Of a stretch of 64,000 bases of DNA, positions 56,735 through 64,000 are shown in pieces (position 1 is the first letter of the stretch; each line of letters starts with the position of its first letter). The position numbers were made by a program, and so were the translations under genes. The notes beneath the pieces were generated by a model. The model searched no databases. It saw only the letters and a program-made list of their open reading frames with translations, and was not told where the DNA came from. The DNA is from Chryseobacterium sp. POL2 (lineage in GTDB: Bacteria; Bacteroidota; Bacteroidia; Flavobacteriales; Weeksellaceae): contig NZ_CP049298.1 of the NCBI RefSeq assembly GCF_011058315.1, positions 620,001-684,000 of the forward strand. Direction: 5' to 3'.

Positions 56735-56813
56735 AAAGTCAAGAATTAAGAGCCTCCGATAACCGACAACCGACAACCATCAACCATTTCCTCCCTTATT
56801 TATGGGATGGTGA
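56735..56813. repeat. Intergenic repeat, copy 1
   Basis: Contains AAAGTCAAGAA, AGCCTCCGATAACC, repeats of CAACC, and TTTCCTCCCTTATTTATGGG. Copy 2 with the same blocks lies at 58403-58514, on the other side of the T9SS gene. Confidence 0.65.
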
Positions 56814-56919
56814 GACTTTTCTATTGAGTTTAATTTTACACCAAGAAATCAGAGTCTATCATCAATTGAATTTTAAAGACTCTGGAAAAATAATTGAGTA
56901 TAAACCTAATATTAATATC

Positions 56920-58338
56920 ATGAAAAATTTATTTACACGATTAGTGGGTATGATGATCATTCTTTTTGCTTTTCATAATACCTTAGCACAACTTCCCTTA
57001 AATTGGGAGAAATCCATTTTTTTTCCAGGAACCAGTTCCGAAATTTTTTCGGTAACAACAACCTATGACGATGGGTATGTCGCGACCGGAATTACTTATA
57101 ACAGCAATGATTTGTTTGTTATAAAACTCGACAAAAACGGAGTCGAAAAATGGCGATATATAAAAAAGTTGAGCAACTTCAATTTTGTGAAAGGCTATGA
57201 AGTGATACAAACTTCTACTCTTGGGATTATTGTTGTAGGATCCTACAAAACATCGACAACCGAATACAAAGGTTTTATGATAAAACTCTCTGCGAATGGC
57301 AATGAAATGTTTACGAAATTCTTATACGGGGTAGGAAGTTCAGAAATTTATTCGATTGCAGAAACCCAGGACGGAAACTTGGTTTTTTCGGGCTGGACAA
57401 GAAAAGTAGACGGAACAGACGGTACTTGGCGAAGAAAAACCGATATGGCTGGTAACAATATTTGGGATCATTTTAATATATTTAGACAATACGGTATATC
57501 CATTCTTCCCATTACCACTATGTTGAATGTCAACCAATATCTGCTTTGGGATGTAGCAGACAGTAAAATAGCGAGTTTATACATCTCTGAGTCTGGAAGT
57601 ATCTACAGCAATACTGATCAACAGGTTCTTAATGTAGTTCCGGGAGGTTCTTTAGGAAAATCGATCAATGGTTTTTCTCAGATTGGTACAACCAACCTTA
57701 GTCACCCAACGAACGCACAAGATGTTTTTGTACGAAAATACACCGGTAATACATCAGGAGGTTATACGCTTAATTTCAATAAAACCTATGGAGGTAGCGC
57801 CGAAGAAAAAGCCTACATCGGCGGACGACAAATTGTACAAACCCCTGATGGTGGTTATGCATTCGTAACCTCTACAAAATCCAATGATGCAGATGTGAGC
57901 GGCAACCATGGCGGTTTTGATATGTGGGTGGTGAAAATTAACAGCAATGGTACGCTCTTATGGCAAAAATGCTTGGGAACTACTGGCAATGATTACGGTT
58001 TGAGTATTGATAATACCAAAGACGGTGGTCTAATCGTTGGCGGAAGCAAAAACGGAAATGCTTGGCTCGTAAAACTTGGCGGAACTTTGGGAACCAATGA
58101 GAGTTCAAAAAATAAAGTAACAATTTACCCGAATCCTGTGAAAGATTTGCTGAATATTTCCTCCGAAAATAAAATTGAATCTGTGAATGTTTTCAATCTT
58201 GCAGGACAGAAAAGCCTTTCCAATCCTCAACTGATCAACGGGCAACTGAATGTTTCCCAGCTCACCTCCGGAACCTACTTGCTGGATATCACCTATCAAA
58301 ACGGTGAAACCGAGACGGTGAAAATTATAAAAAAATAA
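56920..58338 (+). CDS. T9SS-exported repeat protein
   Basis: A 472-residue protein with a signal peptide (NTLAQ near residue 22), several repeated segments of the type DGGYVATG / DGNLVFSGW / GGLIVGGSKNG that suggest a beta-propeller, and a type A C-terminal sorting domain from about 405 (VTIYPNPVKDLLNIS ending VKIIKK). It should be exported by the type IX system. ATG 56920 is chosen by the signal peptide; longer frame upstream is repeat DNA. Confidence 0.88.
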   Translation: MKNLFTRLVGMMIILFAFHNTLAQLPLNWEKSIFFPGTSSEIFSVTTTYDDGYVATGITYNSNDLFVIKLDKNGVEKWRYIKKLSNFNFVKGYEVIQTSTLGIIVVGSYKTSTTEYKGFMIKLSANGNEMFTKFLYGVGSSEIYSIAETQDGNLVFSGWTRKVDGTDGTWRRKTDMAGNNIWDHFNIFRQYGISILPITTMLNVNQYLLWDVADSKIASLYISESGSIYSNTDQQVLNVVPGGSLGKSINGFSQIGTTNLSHPTNAQDVFVRKYTGNTSGGYTLNFNKTYGGSAEEKAYIGGRQIVQTPDGGYAFVTSTKSNDADVSGNHGGFDMWVVKINSNGTLLWQKCLGTTGNDYGLSIDNTKDGGLIVGGSKNGNAWLVKLGGTLGTNESSKNKVTIYPNPVKDLLNISSENKIESVNVFNLAGQKSLSNPQLINGQLNVSQLTSGTYLLDITYQNGETETVKIIKK

Positions 58339-58364
58339 CAACAGAGTTTTAAAATGTATTTCAG

Positions 58365-58398
58365 CCTTTCAGTCTTTGCAACACTGAAAGGTTTTTTT
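58365..58398 (+). terminator. Terminator after the T9SS gene
   Basis: CCTTTCAGT pairs with ACTGAAAGG, then seven T. Confidence 0.88.
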
Positions 58399-58402
58399 GT
58401 TA

Positions 58403-58514
58403 AAGTCAAGAACCAAGAATCGAGAGGCTTCGATTCCGCTTAGCCTCCGATAACCATCAACCATCAACCATGAACCATGAACCGAAAACCATTTCCTCCC
58501 CTATTTATGGGATT
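58403..58514. repeat. Intergenic repeat, copy 2
   Basis: Contains AAAGTCAAGAA, CCAAGAATCGAGA, AGCCTCCGATAACC, CATCAACC repeats, and TTTCCTCCCCTATTTATGGG, matching copy 1 at 56735. Confidence 0.65.
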
Positions 58515-58566
58515 GTACCCATTCCTCCCTATACCTACTTTTACAAGAACTTTCAAATCCATACTA

Positions 58567-60342
58567 ATGAAAAATTTAAAATTTTTATTCCTGCTATTTC
58601 TTTCAGGAATTTTCGGACAGATTCACGCACAAACAGAAACCCAGCCTTCGGTTACCTCGCAAACGGAGTATTCCGGATTTCGCATTTCGGCTAGAGGTGG
58701 ATACGATTTCCCTTCCTCTTATGAATTTGATCAAACCACTCCTTTCCTGGATTACAAAGGCGGATTAGAAGTTGGGATTTCCCTTGATTACTATTGGAGC
58801 TGGTTTGGGATTGGCGCTGATTTCGATTACCTTCAGAATAAAGTAAAAAATACATTTCCTACTTCCAATCTGTTGGATCCGTATGAACACCCGATTAACC
58901 AGTTCACCCTCAATGAAAACAAAATCACCAGGATGTTTTACGGAATTGGTCCTGATTTCAAATTCCTCGCCACTCCAAACTCTGATTTTGAGCTTAAACT
59001 GCGTGCCGGATTATCTTCAATAAAAGGTGGAGAAACAGAACTCATCGGCAAGTCCGATAATCCACAATCTTACGGGCCTATTTTGCTCAATGATCACGAA
59101 GGTTTTGATGGAGATAAAAACGTTTTTGCCGGAAAAGCTTCTTTGCAATACAATTATTTTTTCAGCAAAAATGTGGGACTACACCTCGGCGGTTATTATA
59201 TGTATCACCACAACGCCTATGACTTGAAAAATGAAACAAAAGGTTTTTCCAACGGATTTATAAAAACCAATAATCTTGGCAATACTGAAATGGTGAGGAC
59301 TCCTATTGTACGAGTCGATCCCGTTCAGGGAAATATACAGTCTTTTGGTGTTTTCGCCGGACTTACCTTCAGATTTAACAAAAAAATTAAACCTATCGTT
59401 ACCGAAATTCCTAAACCGACGGAATGTACTATTACCGTAATGGCAAAAGACAAATACACGGGCGATATTATTCCAAATGCCCAAATAACATTGCTTGATG
59501 GAAATGGTAACACGATAAAAAGTGCGACAACCGATGCTTCAGGAATGGTAGAATTTAATCAAATTGAAAAAGGAAACTATAGCGTTGCCGGAAATTTTAA
59601 GGATAAAAACCTGGAAGGAACTACCGTGGCAACTTCAGAGTTTGATGATTGTGTTAAAAAAGGAGGTATCAAGAAAGAGGTATTGCTGAATGACGAAAAC
59701 TTTATTGTCATGGGCAAAGTGGTCAACTGTAAAACTTCAGAACCCATCAGCGATGCTTCGGTAATCGTTAAAAATAACAAAACAGGAGCTTTAGAAACGT
59801 ACACTTCCGATGCTAAAGGTGAGTTTTCTTTTGTTGCACTGCCACATACCGCATATACCCTCTACGGCAAAAAAGCAAATTACCTATCCCAAAATATCAC
59901 AGTCACAACCTCGGACTATACCAGAACCAAATCTCAGTATATCCAGATCCAAATATGCATGGATAAAGTGGACTGTAATGACGCAATCATTCTGAAAGAC
60001 ATCCTTTACGATTTGGATAAATCCGTGATCCGAGAAGATGCAAAACCGGAGCTCAACAGATTGGTGCAATTCATGAAAGATAATGCTGAAGTGCATGTTG
60101 AATTGTCTTCACATACCGATAGCCGAGGTTCTGATGCCTACAATATGAAGTTGTCTCAAAGAAGAGCGCAGTCTGCTGTAGATTATATCATTTCTCAGGG
60201 AATTGCCAAATCCAGACTGATCGCAAAAGGCTATGGCGAAAGCAAACTGCTCAACGGATGTTCCAATGGAGTGAAATGTTCCGAAGAAGAACATCAATTG
60301 AACAGAAGAACTGAAATGAAAGTAGTCTGTACCCACAAATAA
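58567..60342 (+). CDS. OmpA-family outer-membrane protein
   Basis: A 591-residue protein: signal peptide to IHAQ (residue 21), an N-terminal beta-barrel (about 30-270), two carboxypeptidase-regulatory-like or Ig-like domains (about 290-470, ITLLDGNGNTIKSATTDASG; ASVIVKNNKTGALETYTSDA), and an OmpA domain that binds peptidoglycan (LYDLDKSVIREDAKPELNRL, SHTDSRGSDAYNMKLSQRRA). ATG 58567 is preferred to an earlier one in repeat DNA. Confidence 0.9.
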   Translation: MKNLKFLFLLFLSGIFGQIHAQTETQPSVTSQTEYSGFRISARGGYDFPSSYEFDQTTPFLDYKGGLEVGISLDYYWSWFGIGADFDYLQNKVKNTFPTSNLLDPYEHPINQFTLNENKITRMFYGIGPDFKFLATPNSDFELKLRAGLSSIKGGETELIGKSDNPQSYGPILLNDHEGFDGDKNVFAGKASLQYNYFFSKNVGLHLGGYYMYHHNAYDLKNETKGFSNGFIKTNNLGNTEMVRTPIVRVDPVQGNIQSFGVFAGLTFRFNKKIKPIVTEIPKPTECTITVMAKDKYTGDIIPNAQITLLDGNGNTIKSATTDASGMVEFNQIEKGNYSVAGNFKDKNLEGTTVATSEFDDCVKKGGIKKEVLLNDENFIVMGKVVNCKTSEPISDASVIVKNNKTGALETYTSDAKGEFSFVALPHTAYTLYGKKANYLSQNITVTTSDYTRTKSQYIQIQICMDKVDCNDAIILKDILYDLDKSVIREDAKPELNRLVQFMKDNAEVHVELSSHTDSRGSDAYNMKLSQRRAQSAVDYIISQGIAKSRLIAKGYGESKLLNGCSNGVKCSEEEHQLNRRTEMKVVCTHK

Positions 60343-60350
60343 TTAAAGAA

Positions 60351-60389
60351 AAAAAGTGTGTACCCGCTTTTGATGCGGGTACACTTTTC
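60351..60389 (+). terminator. Terminator after the OmpA gene
   Basis: AAAAGTGTxTACCCGC pairs with GCGGGTACACTTTT. Confidence 0.85.
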
Positions 60390-60413
60390 TATCTGTTTTA
60401 ATCAAAAATACGA

Positions 60414-61526
60414 ATGATGAAAAAGTTATCTTTCATTTTGCTCATCACATTTCTGTTCATTTCCGCATGTTCATCTGACACAGATCCCAATGCACCCATT
60501 ACATTAAAAACGATAATCATGAAAACATCAACAGGAACTGCAACATCTTTTTTTATTGATGACCAAAACAAGCTCTTTGCCTGTGGCAATAATTCCAAAA
60601 ATCAATTGGCTTTTGGTGCCACTTCTTCACAATATGTACCCGTAAAAACAATGGAAAATGTAAGCGAAATTGCTTCCGGAGAATATCATACGCTAATCCT
60701 GAAAAATGATAAAACACTCTGGGTAATAGGAAATAATGACGATGGACAATTGGGTATTGGGAACAACAATAGTCTGGCGAATCCACAACAAATTGCCACT
60801 GATATTACCGCAATTGCAGCAGGAAAAAATTTTAGTTTCTTCGTTAAAAATGATGCCAGTCTTTGGGCAATGGGAAACAATGTTTTTGGACAATTGGGCA
60901 ATGGAAATACCAACAACCAAAACGCACCAGTGAAAATTCTGGATCACGTAAAATCCGTTTCTGCCGCAACAGCACACACGCTTATCCTAAAAACAGACGG
61001 AACACTCTGGAGTTGCGGGCGAAACTCTTCCTATGAATTGGGCGATGGAACTGATGTTAATAAAAATAGTCCGGTAATGATCGCCACCAATATTACCCAA
61101 ATGAGTGCCGGAAACCAATTTTCTATTTTCCTGAAAAGTGATGGGAAATTGTACGGTGTCGGCTTCGATGGAGCGGGTCAATTAGGTGATAACAGTACTT
61201 ACACAGTACATAGTCCCAAAGAAATTTTAGCTGAGGTGAAACAAGCCAAAGCCGGATTTGGACATACTTTAGTAGTGAAAAACGACGGCAGTGTTTGGTC
61301 CGCTGGATTAAACAATTTCGGACAATTGGGAAATGGCAACAACACCAATCTTGGTCGATTTGAAAAAATTGGCGATAATACCAAGCAAATCAGCGCCGGG
61401 AATTACCATTCACTTTTGCTGAAAAATGACGGTACGGTTTGGAGTTCGGGGAGCAACGGCAGCTGACAATTGGGGACCGGAACAGGATTAAGCGACCGAA
61501 ATACTTTGGAGCAGGTTAAACTTTAA
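60414..61526 (+). pseudogene. RCC1-repeat lipoprotein with in-frame TGA
   Basis: A lipoprotein (ISAC, Cys19) with seven RCC1-type repeats (LWVIGNNDDGQLGIGNN, LWAMGNNVFGQLGNGNT, VWSAGLNNFGQLGNG and others), probably a seven-bladed propeller outside the cytoplasm. TGA at 61464-61466 stops the frame after VWSSGSNGS, exactly where the other repeats have a Gly before QLG. The frame then continues QLGTGTGLSDRN to TAA at 61524. One base change (GGA to TGA) would explain it. The product would lack the end of its last blade. Confidence 0.78.
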
Positions 61527-61682
61527 TCAGTTATTCAAAATGAGGGAACACAGATGTTCGCTAATGTGGAAGTCGTATTGGCAACGCTGTATGACAGTGG
61601 CGATGAGTACTGAAATGCACTGTGCATACAGCATTGTAACTAAAGATAAAGTCTTGAAAAGAACATTAAATCAATCCTTATC

Positions 61683-62246
61683 ATGTATATCATCGGACTT
61701 GTAATTATCATTGGGCTTGTATTAATTGGTACGCTTGTCAGCATTTTCAACCGCTTTGCAAAAAACCGCAATCAGGTAAAAGATGCGTAGAGCAACATTG
61801 ATGTAGCGCTAAAACGCCGCCACGACCTTATTCCCAATCTCGTGAACACGGTAAAAGGCTATGCCACACATGAACAAGAAACCTTTGAAAAAGTAATAGT
61901 GGCAAGAAATTCAGCGATGTCTGCATCGCAAAGCGACATCAATACACAAATAAAAGCCGAAAACCAGTTGCAACAAGCATTAGGAAAACTCTTTGCCCTA
62001 AGTGAAGCCTATCCCGACCTAAAAGCCAATACCAACTTTCTGGATTTGCAGGAAAAACTCAATGAAATAGAAGAAAACCTAGAACGCAGTCGAAGATATT
62101 ACAACAGCACGGTACGTGAAAACAATACCTATGGGGAAAGTTTTCCGGGAGTTGTATTTGCCGGTATGTTCCATTATCAGCATTTCGATTTCTTTGAAGC
62201 CCTTGCTACAGATAGAGAAAATATAACAGTAGATTTTAAAAAATGA
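61683..62246 (+). pseudogene. lemA: LemA-family gene with in-frame TAG
   Basis: From ATG 61683 the frame encodes an N-terminal membrane helix (YIIGLVIIIGLVLIGTLVSI) and NRNQVKDA, then TAG at codon 36 (61788-61790), then SNIDVALKRRHDLIPNLVNT, the LemA signature, and on to TAA at 62246. Family members have Trp at this position, so TGG to TAG explains the stop. The rest, including YYNSTVRENNT and FPGVVFAGMF, is intact. A GTG at 61842 could start a shorter product without the anchor. Confidence 0.82.
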
Positions 62247-62249
62247 GCA

Positions 62250-63920
62250 ATGAAAAAAATCGCACTCATACTGTTCTTCGCGTTTGCTTCTATTTTTGCA
62301 TTTACACAGGGTTTTATTGTTGATCAATTTACGGCTGACATTTACCTGAATAAAGACGGTTATTTTGATGTGGTTGAAAAATATGATGTCAATTTCACCG
62401 ATGCTAAACACGGTATTTTCCGGGATATTGTTACCGATTACAAATTACAAACCGCCGATGGCAAAACCGAAAAACGTCACCTTGTTATTCAAAATATCGA
62501 AGTTCCGGGACATCCGTTTCAGGTCAACAGTAAATTAGAACAGCGCACCGAAGATAAAATTTCCATTAAAATAGGCGATAAAAACCAACTCGTAACCGGC
62601 CCACAACAGTATGAAATCAAATACAGGGTGTATAACGCTTTCTTTTTTGATGGCGATCTGGTACAGTTCTATTGGAATATCAAACCATCGGGCTGGTTGG
62701 CTATTTTCCAAAACGTACAATTCAATATCCATATCCCCGACGGTACACCACTTTCTGCACAAAACTGTTTTGTCTATGCCGGAGTGCAGGGAACAACAGA
62801 ACCCTCGACTGATTTTGACTATTCCTATTCAAAGAATGTCTTTTCAGGAAAGAACCACCAAGATTTCTTTTCCATTCCGGGGCAGGATATAACACTTTTG
62901 GTAAAAATACCGCGAAACACAATTGCTGAGAATTTTATTTCGGTTCCGCTTTGGCAACAATACGCCTGGATCGGAATCTTGGCCTTCCTGTTATTTCTAT
63001 TTTGGATGCTATGGCTAAAATTTGGGAAAGACGATAAGGTGGTTTCAGTTACTTCTTATTATCCGCCAAAAGGGATTGATCCTGCAATGGCAGGCTATTT
63101 AATTGATGATAAAGACGATAGTTCCGACCTCATTGCGTTTTTACCACACTGGGCTTCTCAAGGTTACATCACCATCGAGGAAATCCCGAAAACTGGAATC
63201 TTCGGTACGGTCGATATGAAATTGGTTCGACTAAAAAATATCGCTGAAACCAATTCTTCGGATTATGAACAGCACTTATTTCAAAGTCTGTTTGGGATTT
63301 GGGGAAATACCGTTTTGATCAGCAGCTTGCGCAATACATTTTATGTAACGATGAATGTGGCAAAAAAAGAGCTAAAGGCTGCCGCACAAAAATATTATGA
63401 ATCAGAGTCCAATAAAGCCATGAAAATTACAACTGGAGTTGCTGTAGCGCTGGGCGTAATACTTTGTCCGATATTTCTATTTGTATATGGTGTCTTGGCG
63501 GCAATAGCAGCACCGGTGGTTTGTGTATTCATTGCCTTGATGAGTTTTTTTATGCAAAAGAAAAACAAAACCGGAAATGCCATTTTTTCTGAATTAAAGG
63601 GTTTTAAACAGTTCATCAAATTAGCAGAAGTGAACAGAATAAAAATGTTGATTGAGCAAGATCCTCAGTATTTTGAAAAAACCATGAGCTACGCATTGGC
63701 ATTTGGTTTATTGGAAAACTGGGCCAAGAAATTTGATGCATTAAATATTGCTCCGCCAAATTGGTACCACAGCAGTGGAACGCGAATGATGGGAATGCAT
63801 GCGTTCTCCAAATCGTTTTCCGGAAGTATGACATCTGCACAATCGTCAATGATGAGTGCGCCTTCATCATCTTCATCGTCAGGTGGTGGATTTGGCGGCG
63901 GTGGCGGCGGAAGTTGGTAG
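62250..63920 (+). CDS. DUF2207 membrane protein
   Basis: A 556-residue protein: signal peptide (about 1-19), DUF2207 domain (about 22-230, INLNKDGYFDVVEKYDVNF-type and YEIKYRVYNAFFF), membrane helices near 236-256 and 395-430, and a C-terminal tail GGGFGGGGGGSW. It follows LemA by three bases; LemA-DUF2207 pairs are common in bacteria and thought to act at the envelope, function unknown. Confidence 0.88.
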   Translation: MKKIALILFFAFASIFAFTQGFIVDQFTADIYLNKDGYFDVVEKYDVNFTDAKHGIFRDIVTDYKLQTADGKTEKRHLVIQNIEVPGHPFQVNSKLEQRTEDKISIKIGDKNQLVTGPQQYEIKYRVYNAFFFDGDLVQFYWNIKPSGWLAIFQNVQFNIHIPDGTPLSAQNCFVYAGVQGTTEPSTDFDYSYSKNVFSGKNHQDFFSIPGQDITLLVKIPRNTIAENFISVPLWQQYAWIGILAFLLFLFWMLWLKFGKDDKVVSVTSYYPPKGIDPAMAGYLIDDKDDSSDLIAFLPHWASQGYITIEEIPKTGIFGTVDMKLVRLKNIAETNSSDYEQHLFQSLFGIWGNTVLISSLRNTFYVTMNVAKKELKAAAQKYYESESNKAMKITTGVAVALGVILCPIFLFVYGVLAAIAAPVVCVFIALMSFFMQKKNKTGNAIFSELKGFKQFIKLAEVNRIKMLIEQDPQYFEKTMSYALAFGLLENWAKKFDALNIAPPNWYHSSGTRMMGMHAFSKSFSGSMTSAQSSMMSAPSSSSSSGGGFGGGGGGSW

Positions 63921-63946
63921 AAATTAAAAAACATAAAGTTTACTGA

Positions 63947-64000
63947 ATGAAAAAACAAATACTATTTACGTTCTGTTTTCTAATTTTATGCCAATCTGGT
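63947..64000 (+). CDS. Partial CDS: start of an exported protein
   Basis: ATG 63947 opens MKKQILFTFCFLILCQSG, a signal peptide that runs off the window. Lies 26 bases after the DUF2207 gene, perhaps in the same operon. Confidence 0.6.
   Translation, partial: MKKQILFTFCFLILCQSG

Overview
The window looks like chromosome of a Flavobacteriales bacterium (Bacteroidota), most likely Weeksellaceae (Chryseobacterium-like). Pointers are low GC, TAnnTTTG-type -7 promoter elements, a type IX secretion C-terminal sorting domain, M56/BlaI and AraC/TPR regulators, and a thiolase / mevalonate kinase / UbiA set. The species is not determined.

Layout. 1-2059: edge of a secreted-protein gene and a membrane TPR-AraC regulator. 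2060-14646: accessory block, the most interesting part. It holds four related imperfect hairpin elements (A 2354-2538; B 8254-8376, split by an IS and resuming at 10108; C 12536-12721; D 13188-13372). The 9-10 bp core that opens each interval between elements recurs as its reverse complement at the other end of the same interval. This is the logic of integron gene cassettes and attC sites. The four intervals carry: (1) a six-gene minus-strand block with DUF1016 nuclease, SPFH/GYF protein and zinc-ribbon protein; (2) a plus-strand Mef-type efflux pump plus Mph-type macrolide phosphotransferase with a possible leader peptide; (3) a nearly gene-free segment; (4) a PPP-type phosphoesterase packed tightly between its two cores. 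A promoter of TTTG-N19-TATATTTG form reads into the array from its right edge, where an integron would have its Pc promoter. No integrase gene is visible here. An intact IS1182-like element sits inside element B.

14852-25133: ECF sigma operon, then thiolase, AGCS and UMF1 transporters, mevalonate kinase, UbiA prenyltransferase and an RsuA/RluB pseudouridine synthase. 25182-35560: outer-membrane protein, PncA, Crp/Fnr regulator, a four-gene acyl-CoA carboxylase/CoA-transferase operon, BlaI-M56 pair, GNAT, polysaccharide deacetylase and sirtuin. 35652-42437: CopA-type copper ATPase with its AraC regulator, rpsO, a DUF1003-like protein with an acidic heptad coiled coil, and pnp. 42553-46649: RNA-repair locus with RtcB and a divergent WYL regulator, in which two RlaP-type nucleotidyltransferases are decayed. 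46646-52371: AsmA-like protein, HsdR-N-like protein, holA, trxB-crcB and tRNA-Ser(UGA). 52963-64000: AraC regulator, two-component system, T9SS-exported protein, OmpA protein, an RCC1 lipoprotein with an in-frame TGA, a LemA gene with an in-frame TAG, a DUF2207 protein and the start of another exported protein.

The core genome looks ordinary. The candidates for new biology are the integron-like array, the Mef/Mph cassette it carries, the unknown six-gene cassette, and the paired palindromes beside the tRNA gene. All identifications were made by reading the sequence; no database search was run.
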